Source: Metabacillus malikii (GTDB lineage Bacteria > Bacillota > Bacilli > Bacillales > Bacillaceae). From it: 64,000 nt of DNA. The stretch covers positions 124,001 through 188,000 of the forward strand of contig NZ_JAUSUD010000007.1 in the NCBI RefSeq assembly GCF_030813355.1, in the 5' to 3' direction. Positions 9,546 through 17,117 of this stretch are shown piece after piece. Within the stretch, counting starts at the first letter, position 1. Each line of letters opens with the position of its first letter. The notes beneath the pieces were generated by a model. That model saw only the letters and a program-made list of their open reading frames with translations, did not search any database and was not told the DNA's origin. The position numbers and the translations under genes were made by a program.

Positions 9546-9944
9546 TTATACAAGTACGTCTTTATTATTTTTCCTCATTGACCAAAGCAATAAGTCTAAA
9601 CTAATCGTAATCATTGCGATTGTAATAAAAACTAATGAAGCTTTACTGTAAATAAGGTCAGAAAAAGCAATAATAAGTGGGCTTATATAGATTGCGAATG
9701 AAAATGCCTTTTGCAGCATATATAAAAACTTTTGATTGCCTGTTATTTCATCGGACGATTGAGTCATCGATACGTAACCAACCTTTAATATGTCCTTCAG
9801 AATATACCGTAGGCAAAATAAAATACCGAAGATAGCACCCCACATGATTTTGTCTAGCGAGAGGTAGGAATAAAAGACTCCATATGTACAATAAGCGGCG
9901 ATTGCGATCATAAATAGATAAGTAATTGAAAAACCCTTTTTCAT
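9546..9944 (-). CDS. Small membrane protein of the bacteriocin operon, candidate immunity or export accessory
   Basis: I do not recognise the family. The product is about 132 residues with four likely membrane segments and a basic C-terminus (MRKNNKD). It lies between the peptide genes and the exporter, a common position for bacteriocin immunity proteins, many of which are small multi-span proteins. An accessory role in export is equally possible. I place the start at the ATG at 9944, eight bases after AAGGTGG. A longer frame starting with TTG at 9977 would run through the hairpin at 9966-9990 and lacks a ribosome site. Confidence 0.6.
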   Translation of the reverse strand: MKKGFSITYLFMIAIAAYCTYGVFYSYLSLDKIMWGAIFGILFCLRYILKDILKVGYVSMTQSSDEITGNQKFLYMLQKAFSFAIYISPLIIAFSDLIYSKASLVFITIAMITISLDLLLWSMRKNNKDVLV

Positions 9945-9965
9945 TTGAACTACCACCTTATGAAA

Positions 9966-9990
9966 GGATGATGTCAATTCGACATCATCC
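9966..9990 (-). terminator. Perfect 10-bp hairpin between peptide and export genes
   Basis: GGATGATGTC and GACATCATCC form a perfect 10-bp stem with a five-base loop. On the minus strand it follows the third peptide gene by 16 bases and precedes the small membrane protein. The downstream U tract is only TTT, so it looks like an attenuator or a 3'-end stabiliser giving more peptide than exporter mRNA, rather than a full terminator. Confidence 0.65.
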
Positions 9991-10006
9991 CCTAAATAAT
10001 ATATAA

Positions 10007-10159
10007 TTAATCCTGATCAGCTTTATAAGCTGCATATGCTCCTGCTGCAAGGAGACCTACTCGCCAAGTAATCTTCCATGCAACAGCGACCCAGCCACCA
10101 TCAATTTCTTGCATTTGTTGGTGGTTTAATTCTTTCATTCCTTTAATATCTAAGTTCAT
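10007..10159 (-). CDS. Third double-glycine bacteriocin peptide (50 residues)
   Basis: This short gene encodes a 22-residue leader MNLDIKGMKELNHQQMQEIDGG, then a 28-residue core starting WVAVAWKITWRVG and ending AAYKADQD. The leader matches those of the two larger peptides upstream (GM.EL, then M.EIDGG), so it should be cut by the same C39 exporter. The core has no cysteine. It holds a hydrophobic Trp/Val/Ala helix with Lys and Arg and a charged tail, which suits a membrane-active peptide. It is much shorter than the other two and shares no core sequence with them. It could be a partner peptide of a multi-component bacteriocin or a pheromone. A weak GGGG site lies upstream of the ATG. Confidence 0.8.
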   Translation of the reverse strand: MNLDIKGMKELNHQQMQEIDGGWVAVAWKITWRVGLLAAGAYAAYKADQD

Positions 10160-10178
10160 TCGAATCCCCGCCTTTAAA

Positions 10179-10388
10179 TTAATTTAATGCATCCCAAACT
10201 GTATAACCAGTAACACCAGCACCAAACCATGCAACACCTTCAGCGACAGCAGCACGAGCAGCAGGGTTAGTTGCTACGTAATAAGCACCACGAGCAGCCC
10301 AATAAGCAATTGCTACAAAGCCGCCATCAATTTCAGTCATTTCCTCTTTGTGTAATTCGCGCATTCCTTTGATTTCCATTAATTCCAT
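10179..10388 (-). CDS. Double-glycine bacteriocin peptide, second paralogue
   Basis: This is a 69-residue precursor with a 23-residue leader ending GMRELHKEEMTEIDGG and a 46-residue core. The core starts FVAIAYWAARGAYYVA, continues through TNPAARAAVAEG and ends GVTGYTVWDALN. No cysteine, serine-rich or threonine-rich track suggests lanthionines, so I expect an unmodified or head-to-tail helical peptide. It is nearly identical in the leader and about 85 percent identical in the core to its upstream neighbour, which indicates a recent duplication. I chose the ATG at 10388, ten bases after AAAGGAG; the ATG at 10397 is too close to that site. Confidence 0.85.
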   Translation of the reverse strand: MELMEIKGMRELHKEEMTEIDGGFVAIAYWAARGAYYVATNPAARAAVAEGVAWFGAGVTGYTVWDALN

Positions 10389-10427
10389 TTCAATCATTCT
10401 CCTTTCAAAGTTAATTGACCGTATCCA

Positions 10428-10637
10428 TTAGTTTAGAGCATCCCAAACTGTATAACCAGTGACACCTGCACTAAACCAGTTAACACCTTTAGCAACAGCA
10501 GCACGAGCAGCAGGGTTAGTTGCAACGTAGTAACCTCCACGAACTGCCCAATAAGCAAGTGCTACAAAACCGCCATCAATTTCAGTCATTTCTTCTTTAT
10601 GTAGCTCACGCATACCATTTAACGATAATTCAGTCAT
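10428..10637 (-). CDS. Double-glycine bacteriocin peptide, first paralogue
   Basis: This is a 69-residue precursor with leader GMRELHKEEMTEIDGG before the cut site and a 46-residue core. The core starts FVALAYWAVRGGYYVA and ends SAGVTGYTVWDALN. Differences from the downstream copy are conservative or swap Ala and Gly, Glu and Lys, or Ala and Asn/Ser. The second copy carries a net charge shifted by the Lys/Glu swap at VAKG/VAEG. That pattern suits a two-peptide pair or simple dosage. The ATG at 10637 follows GGAGG by eight bases; an in-frame GTG lies at 10646. Two short near-identical genes side by side could recombine. I do not recognise the core as a named bacteriocin. Confidence 0.85.
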   Translation of the reverse strand: MTELSLNGMRELHKEEMTEIDGGFVALAYWAVRGGYYVATNPAARAAVAKGVNWFSAGVTGYTVWDALN

Positions 10638-10667
10638 CTTTTTCACCTCCTTTCAAGTATGTGATTT

Positions 10668-11138
10668 TTATAGTCTATTAGGATTTACAGCGATATAAAT
10701 ATCAACAATAGGAGTTGCTCCTTGGTTGACATCATCTTCATTTGTTTGGACTGTGTAAAATCCTGAAATTTCTTGCAAGCTGTTCTCTTTAATATAATGA
10801 AGCAATGCTTGGTATGACTCATCGATTGAAGAAAGGGGGTTTGAATGACTCGTATATAATGCATTTGTTAGGTGGAATTCGCTAATAAACCTGTAATCAT
10901 GATTTACGTCTATTTCTCGATTGATTGGAATGAGAAACTCCATATCTAGGATAGTTTGCTGGTTATCCGTTCTAACGGCATATGTTGTACTAACTGTAGG
11001 GCCAACCTTTTTAACATCCTTTCCTTTTAGGTACATCGCAAAGCTTTGCAACTCCTGTTGAATTGCATGTTCAGCCATCTCTTTCCGAAATGCAACAACG
11101 TTTGGTATCGTTAATGATTGGTTTGTTTTGATTGTCAT
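10668..11138 (-). CDS. GyrI-like / effector-binding-fold protein of the bacteriocin operon
   Basis: This 156-residue soluble protein has no signal or membrane segment. Its second half fits a GyrI-like or AraC effector-binding fold: a strand with MEFLIPINREI, a helix around YQALLHYIKENSL, then SGFYTVQTNEDD and a final strand VDIYIAV. It may also belong to a domain-of-unknown-function family related to that fold. A GyrI-like fold commonly binds hydrophobic or cationic small molecules, so a regulatory or self-protection role is possible but unproven. The ATG at 11138 follows GGAGG by five bases. The gene ends 31 bp before the first peptide start. Confidence 0.6.
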   Translation of the reverse strand: MTIKTNQSLTIPNVVAFRKEMAEHAIQQELQSFAMYLKGKDVKKVGPTVSTTYAVRTDNQQTILDMEFLIPINREIDVNHDYRFISEFHLTNALYTSHSNPLSSIDESYQALLHYIKENSLQEISGFYTVQTNEDDVNQGATPIVDIYIAVNPNRL

Positions 11139-11159
11139 GTTTACCTCCAAAGAATGTAT

Positions 11160-11762
11160 TCAGTTTGCTTTAATTGGAATAATATTTTTACGAGTTAGAA
11201 TAGATGTCATGAAATTTGAAAGACCATGTATAATCATTGCAGGCCAAATAGTTTCTTGGATGACAAAGGAAACAGATGTCAGTATTCCGATAAGAAACAG
11301 ATAGGTGAGTAAATAATATTGACCATGATACTGGTCACTTAAATGTGCGAGAACAAAAACAAAGCTTGATATGAGAATAGCAATTACTGGGTTTGTAACT
11401 GTTAACAAAAGTCCTAATAACACAGCTCTGAAAAAAAACTCTTCAAAAACTGCAGGAAAACAAGTAACTAGGAGTACATTTGAAGGCTTGTCCTTAAGCA
11501 TATCAACTAAGTGTATAACACCTTTTGTATGCGGATAATAGAGCTTTCCGAGTAGAAGTAAAATTACAAGGACAATTGATAACATGAATGAATAAATAAA
11601 ACCTATTAATAAATCATTGCCGATAGACGTAAAAGTAAAAACCTGATGAAGATATAGGAACATGTCTGACTTTTTCCAGAAGAAAAGGATAATGAATCCA
11701 ATTATCCCGAATATGAAACTACTAAATATAACAAGAATCTTCGTAGTTGGTTCTTTTTCCAT
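11160..11762 (-). CDS. CPBP (Abi) family intramembrane protease
   Basis: This polytopic protein of about 200 residues carries the CPBP metalloprotease motifs in order: EEFFFRA (paired Glu and Arg), FVFVLAH, and HGLSNF near the C-terminus. Members of this family commonly act as bacteriocin self-immunity proteins or mature peptides by intramembrane cleavage. It heads the bacteriocin operon, 21 bp before the GyrI-like gene. The reading frame extends to 11819, but that point lies inside the -10 box of a strong promoter. I therefore place the start at ATG 11762, eight bases after AGGA. Confidence 0.8.
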   Translation of the reverse strand: MEKEPTTKILVIFSSFIFGIIGFIILFFWKKSDMFLYLHQVFTFTSIGNDLLIGFIYSFMLSIVLVILLLLGKLYYPHTKGVIHLVDMLKDKPSNVLLVTCFPAVFEEFFFRAVLLGLLLTVTNPVIAILISSFVFVLAHLSDQYHGQYYLLTYLFLIGILTSVSFVIQETIWPAMIIHGLSNFMTSILTRKNIIPIKAN

Positions 11763-11817
11763 TTGCATCATCCTGACATATTTATTCCATTTTCTACCAT
11801 AAGTAACATACATCCCC

Positions 11818-11846
11818 ATTATATTTTGAATTTTTCAAATTGTAAA
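11818..11846 (-). promoter_or_regulatory. Sigma-A-type promoter of the bacteriocin operon
   Basis: On the minus strand TTTACA, a 17-base spacer and TATAAT form a near-perfect vegetative promoter. The -10 box is 11823-11818 and the -35 box is 11846-11841. Transcription should begin near 11811, giving a leader of about 50 bases before the ATG at 11762. No other good promoter was seen within the operon. Confidence 0.7.
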
Positions 11847-11849
11847 GTT

Positions 11850-12311
11850 AGCATGTTCATTCCAAAATAGCCAATTAGTACGGAATGAGTACAGAATGAA
11901 TCGAGAAAAAGAATAAATCATTTCGATAGGTTCATTGAAAAAGTACTAGAGATTCTGGTTGTAAATTCCAATTCAAAGAGTTATGTAAATTTTAGATTAA
12001 TATTCTGTTAAATATCAAAAAATATGTAGGAAAGTAGATTTATTTTGTCATGTAAATTTTGATTGTAGGAACTAAATACTTAGTTATATCAATGCCTTTT
12101 GTTTTGTTTTTTATAGTAGACAAACAAATTACATCACTAAACACCTATATCAACACTAAAAATTCAATACCCTTTGTGAAATTTAACCTAGTTAAAGTAA
12201 TCATACTAATCTATAAATATGAACTGATTTTATTGCTAATTTTACAGGTTTGAAACCGCTTAACTTTCTATTACAATAAAAGTACTCATTACGTAGAAAA
12301 GAGGGAGTAGG
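11850..12311. other. Long intergenic region before GH3
   Basis: This divergent spacer of about 460 bp carries only the bacteriocin promoter at its left edge and a cre-like box at 12251-12264. A short plus-strand frame at 12059-12253 is Ile/Lys/Leu-rich and lacks a ribosome site, so I did not call it. No clear promoter for GH3 was found. Confidence 0.5.
12251..12264 (+). promoter_or_regulatory. cre-like box upstream of GH3
   Basis: TGAAACCGCTTAAC matches 12 of 14 positions of the CcpA consensus. It lies about 50 bp before the GH3 start codon, where it could act as a repression roadblock. Confidence 0.4.
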
Positions 12312-15122
12312 ATGGATTCAGTAACGAAAACTTACAATTTCCAAAATTGTGAGCTTCCACTCGAAGAACGAGTAGAGGACTTAATCTCACATCTAACATT
12401 AGAAGAAAAAATAAATTTAATGTGTCAGTACCAAGTGGAAATACCGAGACTTGGGATTCGGAAATATAAACATGGTACAGAGGTAGCCCATGGTGTCGCA
12501 TGGCTCGGTGAAGCAACGGTTTTCCCGCAAAATATCGGACTCGGCTGTACATGGGACGAAGAGTTAATGAAGGAAGTCGGAAGTGCAATTGCTGATGAAG
12601 CACGTGTCTATTATCAAAAAGAACCTGAAATAAATGGCTTAACTGTTTGGGCACCAACTGTAGATATGGAACGGGACCCTAGATGGGGAAGAACGGAAGA
12701 AGCGTATGGTGAAGATCCACACCTTACCGGAAAACTCACGACAGAGCTCATAAAAGGTTTACAAGGCGAAGATGAAACATACTTAAAAACGGCTGCAACT
12801 TTAAAGCACTTTCTCGGAAATAATAATGAAGTAGACCGTGGTGAATGTTCTGTCAGTATTGATCCAAGAAACATGAATGAATATTATTTAAAAGCATTTG
12901 AAAGACAAATTAAAGAAGGCAACGCACAGTCGATTATGACCGCGTATAATGCAGTTAACGGTACATTATGTAATATGAATCCTGCTGTAAATGACATCCT
13001 AAAAAAAGAATGGGGCATGGATGGTTTTGTCGTTAGTGACGCGGGCGATGTATTAGGGTCAGTAAACGAACATAAATACGTTGAATCGTATGCCGAAGCC
13101 GTAGCCTTATCAATTAAAAACGGAGTCGACAGTATAACCGATAATCAAGAAGTTTCATTACGTGCGATTAATGATGCATTAGAACAAGGCCTTTTAGAGG
13201 AGGCAGACCTCGATCAGGCTTTGAAAAACACATTTCGCGTCCGCTTTCGTTTAGGTGAATTCGATCCTGACGAACAAAATCCTTTTGCAAATATCAATGA
13301 AGATAAGCTCTGCTCCCCTGAACATAGTAAGCTTTCATTACAAGCAGCGAGAAAATCTATTGTTCTTCTTAAAAACGAGCAAAGCACGTTACCATTGAAA
13401 TCAAACAAGGTGGCTGTCATTGGTACGTTAGCAAATGAAGTATTCACTGATTGGTATAGCGGCACACCTCCGTATAAAGTAACACCAGTGCAAGGAATTT
13501 CAAAAAAAGTAAGTGAACAAATACTTTTTGCTGATGGCTGTGACCGTATTAGGCTACGCTCGGCTTCTACTGGTAAATACGTTCAAGTTGATGAAACAAC
13601 ACATTTTGTAAAAGTCGGTGAGGCGATAGATGGTGCACAGGATACCTTTATACATAAAAATTGGGGCTGGGGTAGTGTCACGCTGCAATCAGAGCACAAT
13701 CAAAAATACGTAACGGTTGAAGATAATGGAAATCTATCTGCAACTGCATTAGAAGCAAAAGGCTGGTTTGTAAAAGAAGTGTTTGGCATGCAGGAGAAGA
13801 GTAATCAACAAGTTCATTTAACGTCATGGGACCAGCAGCCAATCGGCTTGAATAAAAATGAGTCTGTAACAGTTTTAGATAAGGAAGCAGACTATTTTGT
13901 AAAAGAAGTAGTAGAAAGTGGTATCGAAAAAGCAGTGGAAGCTGCAAAACAAGCTGAAACCGCAATTTTATTTGTTGGCAATAGCCCATTTATTAATGGT
14001 AAAGAGTGTATTGACCGTCCTAATTTAAATTTACCATCGGACCAAGAAAAATTGATACAGGAAGTCTTAAAGGTTAATCCAAATACTGTTGTAGTCATTG
14101 TTGGAAGCTATCCGTTCTCAATTAATTGGGTGAAACAACATGTACCAGCAGTAATCTATACATCACACGGTGGACAAGAGCATGGTCAAGCGATAGCAGA
14201 TGTCTTGTTTGGTGATTACAATCCTGCCGGCAGATTAAATATGACATGGTACCAATCGGCAGCACAGCTAGCAGATTTCATGGATTACGATATTATCAAA
14301 GGGAAAAGAACATACCAATATTTTGATGATGTTGTGCTCTATCCTTTTGGTCACGGCTTATCTTATTCTAGCTTTCTTTATGAGAATCTAGTGATTAGTG
14401 AGATAGATAGAGAGAAACTCAACATTTCAGCTACTGTTACAAATACAAGTGAAGTTGACGGTGAAGAAGTTGTCCAACTATATGTGAGATGTGATATATC
14501 ACGCGTGAAGAGACCATTAAAAACGTTAAAAGGTTTTAAGCGAGTGTTTATTAAAAAAGGACAAAGTAAAGTAGTCACGTTTGAGATACGTAAAGATGAG
14601 CTTGCGATATGGGATGTAACGAGAGAAACGTTTTGTGTTGAAAAAGGGACGTATACGTTAATGGTCGGAAGCTCATCAGAAGCTATTAAGCTAGAAAAGC
14701 AAGTTGAGATTGATGGCGATATTATTCCACTACGAAAAGTGAATGAACTTGTAAAAGCAATAAACTATGATGATTATCATGCAGTTTACTTGGATGAATG
14801 CAAAGATGGCCTCACAGGTAGCATCCATGCAAGTATTCGTTCTAAAAAAGACACAAGCTGGATTTCCTTACACGAAGTAAGCTGGGATAACTCGTATCAA
14901 AGCTTTATCGCCAGAATTGCAAACGGCGGCGAGAAAACATTGCTTGAAATTCGTGCGAATGATTTAGATGGACCTGTCATTTGTGAATGTGAAGTCCCGA
15001 AAACTGGCGGATATCAGGCATGGACAACAATTCATTTTCCTATTAATCAAGGACTCGAAGTAGATAAGCTCTATATTCGTTTTAAAGGTGAAATACAACT
15101 AAGCTGGTTCAAGTTCGTATAA
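12312..15122 (+). CDS. Glycoside hydrolase family 3 with beta-trefoil-like insertion and C-terminal CBM6-like domain
   Basis: This is a 936-residue beta-glycosidase, probably a beta-glucosidase or beta-xylosidase acting on oligosaccharide ends. The GH3 TIM barrel covers about 20-310, with KHGTEVAHGVAW, DMERDPRWGRTEEAYGED, KHFLGNN and the nucleophile Asp243 in VVSDAGD. Between the barrel and the alpha/beta sandwich, residues about 405-530 form an insertion with IRLRSASTGKYVQVD and VTLQSEHNQKYVTVE, the repeat style of fascin/ricin-like beta-trefoils. The sandwich resumes at AETAILFVGN, then a fibronectin-III-like domain (about 690-800), then a CBM6-like end with GGYQAWTTIHFPI. No signal peptide is present, so the enzyme is probably cytoplasmic. 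Insert and CBM6 may bind substrate. Confidence 0.9.
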   Translation: MDSVTKTYNFQNCELPLEERVEDLISHLTLEEKINLMCQYQVEIPRLGIRKYKHGTEVAHGVAWLGEATVFPQNIGLGCTWDEELMKEVGSAIADEARVYYQKEPEINGLTVWAPTVDMERDPRWGRTEEAYGEDPHLTGKLTTELIKGLQGEDETYLKTAATLKHFLGNNNEVDRGECSVSIDPRNMNEYYLKAFERQIKEGNAQSIMTAYNAVNGTLCNMNPAVNDILKKEWGMDGFVVSDAGDVLGSVNEHKYVESYAEAVALSIKNGVDSITDNQEVSLRAINDALEQGLLEEADLDQALKNTFRVRFRLGEFDPDEQNPFANINEDKLCSPEHSKLSLQAARKSIVLLKNEQSTLPLKSNKVAVIGTLANEVFTDWYSGTPPYKVTPVQGISKKVSEQILFADGCDRIRLRSASTGKYVQVDETTHFVKVGEAIDGAQDTFIHKNWGWGSVTLQSEHNQKYVTVEDNGNLSATALEAKGWFVKEVFGMQEKSNQQVHLTSWDQQPIGLNKNESVTVLDKEADYFVKEVVESGIEKAVEAAKQAETAILFVGNSPFINGKECIDRPNLNLPSDQEKLIQEVLKVNPNTVVVIVGSYPFSINWVKQHVPAVIYTSHGGQEHGQAIADVLFGDYNPAGRLNMTWYQSAAQLADFMDYDIIKGKRTYQYFDDVVLYPFGHGLSYSSFLYENLVISEIDREKLNISATVTNTSEVDGEEVVQLYVRCDISRVKRPLKTLKGFKRVFIKKGQSKVVTFEIRKDELAIWDVTRETFCVEKGTYTLMVGSSSEAIKLEKQVEIDGDIIPLRKVNELVKAINYDDYHAVYLDECKDGLTGSIHASIRSKKDTSWISLHEVSWDNSYQSFIARIANGGEKTLLEIRANDLDGPVICECEVPKTGGYQAWTTIHFPINQGLEVDKLYIRFKGEIQLSWFKFV

Positions 15123-15129
15123 TAAATCG

Positions 15130-15197
15130 AGACTGACGAGTAAGTACAAAAGCTATCCTAGTGAGCTAGCTTTTGCAAACTCGTCGGTCTTTTTCTG
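15130..15197 (+). terminator. Rho-independent terminator after GH3
   Basis: AGACTGACGAGT pairs with ACTCGTCGGTCT over 12 bp with one G-T wobble. An inner AAAAGCTA/TAGCTTTT stem is also present, and a TTTTT tract follows. It ends the GH3 transcript before the first YesM gene. Confidence 0.85.
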
Positions 15198-15273
15198 TGA
15201 TGACTAATATTGACATGAAAAAATGTAAAATTATATATACCTTGTTTTTGTTAGCTAACGAGTATTTCTACGG

Positions 15274-15307
15274 TATAATATAGGTACTACATCTGAAAGC
15301 GCTTACT
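15274..15307 (+). promoter_or_regulatory. -10 box and cre site before the first yesM-like gene
   Basis: TATAAT at 15274-15279 is a consensus -10 box with a poor -35 region. TGAAAGCGCTTACT at 15294-15307 matches 13 of 14 cre positions. It starts about nine bases downstream of the expected transcription start, so CcpA would block elongation. Confidence 0.6.
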
Positions 15308-15325
15308 GAAAAAGGAGTTATACTC

Positions 15326-17116
15326 GTGAAAAAAAATGTTGCCACATTTCTAATAAAGACGATTAATGATTTAAAATTACGAGATAAATTGATGGTTATT
15401 TTCATATCTGTCGTCTTTATCCCAATTTTTGTAGTCGGAATTGTGCTCACAAATGAACTGAGAGATGATGCCATTACAGATGCAATTGAATTATCGAAAC
15501 TAAATGTTGAGCGTGTTAAGAAGCGGACAGTAGATTTATTAAATGTACCAATCTATGTATCAAACAATCTACAATTTGACCAGAAACTTAGTTCATTAGT
15601 AAATAAAAAGTACGATAATACCTTTGATGTAGTTGCTGAATATCTAGACTATAAAACATTTGATTATTATTTACACTATTATTCATCAATTGAAAATATT
15701 AAACTTTATATCGATAACCCTACTTTAATGAGTAATTGGGAAATCATCCCGATAAATGAGCATGCTGCTGGCGCTAATCTATACCATTTGGCAAGTGACG
15801 ATCCCGCTTACAACCGTTGGTATTACTTGACGGATAATACGAAAAATAATAATCCATATTTAAGCTTAGTTAGAAGGATAAATTTTTTAGATTATAAAAC
15901 ATACGGTGTGTTAGTTGTGACTGTAAATATTAGACAAGTAAATATGATTCTTGAACAAGAACCATATTTAACAATGATTGTTGATGATGCCAATCACATT
16001 ATCGCGGCAAATCAACCAGATTTCATCGGTGAGAGAATGGATGGAATTATTGATCCAAAGCATGAAATTACGAGTGATACAATGATTATCGAAGGAGAGT
16101 TTGAAGGTGAGGCTTCACGGTTTATTATTGATCACCTACGACCGGAAATGAGCCAAAATGAGCTAAAAATCATTTCGGTCGTAACTGAAAAGGAAATTGT
16201 CAAGGATGCGAATAAGCTTGGCTTACTTGGTGCAATTGTTACGATTGCGGGTGTTGTATTTGCAATCATCTTAATCGTTATCGTCTCATGGTTACTCTCA
16301 AAGCGGCTGTCAAATTTGAGCAAGAGCTTAGATAAAGTGTCAAAAGGTGATTTATCGGCAAGAATTGTTGTAGATGGCGATGATGAAATCGGTCAGTTAT
16401 CTATGCAATTTAATCAAATGGTTGAAAATATCCACCAATTAATTGAACAGGTTCAAGATGCGACACAGCAAAGAAATTTATTAGAAATCCGCCAGAAAGA
16501 AATAAAGCTAAAAATGATGGCGAGTCAAATTAATCCCCACTTTTTATTTAATACACTCGAATCGATTCGGATGAAGGCATTTATGAAGGGAGAAAAAGAC
16601 ATTGCAATGGTCGTCAAGCAATTAGGAAAACTGATGAGAAAAAGCTTGGAAGTCGGTGGTAACACAATTCCATTACGAAACGAAATCGAAATGGTCCGAT
16701 GTTACTTAGAAATACAAAAATTCAGATATGAAAATCGTCTAAATTATCAATTATCAGTTGACCCAAATACGGAAGAGATTCCAATTTATCCTTTAATTAT
16801 TCAGCCATTAGTTGAAAATGCTGTTATCCACGGCCTTGAGGATAGAGAAGATGGTGGTACTGTCACTGTATCAACACATCTAGATGAATCGAATTTATTA
16901 GTGACAGTTGAGGATAATGGCAGTGGCATACAACCTGAAAAGCTTTCAAGTATACAAGAAATGTTATTAAACCCAAATGAACTTGATGGAAATCGAATCG
17001 GTCTTTTAAATGTTCATAATCGGTTACGTCTCTCGTACGGAGATGATAGTGGGTTGAAGATAACTAGTACAGTCGGAAAAGGGACAAAAATTCAGTTTAC
17101 AATACGGGGGGATTAA
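15326..17116 (+). CDS. YesM-type sensor histidine kinase, module 1
   Basis: This 596-residue membrane kinase of the oligosaccharide-sensing YesM class pairs with the YesN-type regulator that follows. It has a first membrane span near 22-44, an extracytoplasmic sensor region to about 290, a second span near 296-322, and a HAMP domain ending in SMQFNQMVENI. The His_kinase domain follows with His405 in SQINPHFLFNTLESIRMK, then the ATPase boxes NAVIHGLEDREDGG, DNGSGI and RIGLLNVHNRL. The start is a GTG with AAAGGAG about ten bases upstream. The regulator starts one base after its stop codon. Its ligand is probably an extracellular oligosaccharide or its binding protein. It is a clear paralogue of the kinase in module 2. 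Confidence 0.93.
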   Translation: MKKNVATFLIKTINDLKLRDKLMVIFISVVFIPIFVVGIVLTNELRDDAITDAIELSKLNVERVKKRTVDLLNVPIYVSNNLQFDQKLSSLVNKKYDNTFDVVAEYLDYKTFDYYLHYYSSIENIKLYIDNPTLMSNWEIIPINEHAAGANLYHLASDDPAYNRWYYLTDNTKNNNPYLSLVRRINFLDYKTYGVLVVTVNIRQVNMILEQEPYLTMIVDDANHIIAANQPDFIGERMDGIIDPKHEITSDTMIIEGEFEGEASRFIIDHLRPEMSQNELKIISVVTEKEIVKDANKLGLLGAIVTIAGVVFAIILIVIVSWLLSKRLSNLSKSLDKVSKGDLSARIVVDGDDEIGQLSMQFNQMVENIHQLIEQVQDATQQRNLLEIRQKEIKLKMMASQINPHFLFNTLESIRMKAFMKGEKDIAMVVKQLGKLMRKSLEVGGNTIPLRNEIEMVRCYLEIQKFRYENRLNYQLSVDPNTEEIPIYPLIIQPLVENAVIHGLEDREDGGTVTVSTHLDESNLLVTVEDNGSGIQPEKLSSIQEMLLNPNELDGNRIGLLNVHNRLRLSYGDDSGLKITSTVGKGTKIQFTIRGD

Positions 17117-17117
17117 C

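Noticed and set aside
10179-10637. Lantibiotic or sactipeptide
   Set aside because: The cores have no cysteine, and no LanB/C/M, radical-SAM or YcaO gene is linked.
5559-11846. Phage or integrative element at the bacteriocin locus
   Set aside because: No integrase, structural phage gene, attachment repeat or transposase was found.
12059-12253. 64-residue plus-strand frame before GH3
   Set aside because: It is Ile/Lys/Leu-rich, as expected from AT-rich DNA, with no ribosome site.
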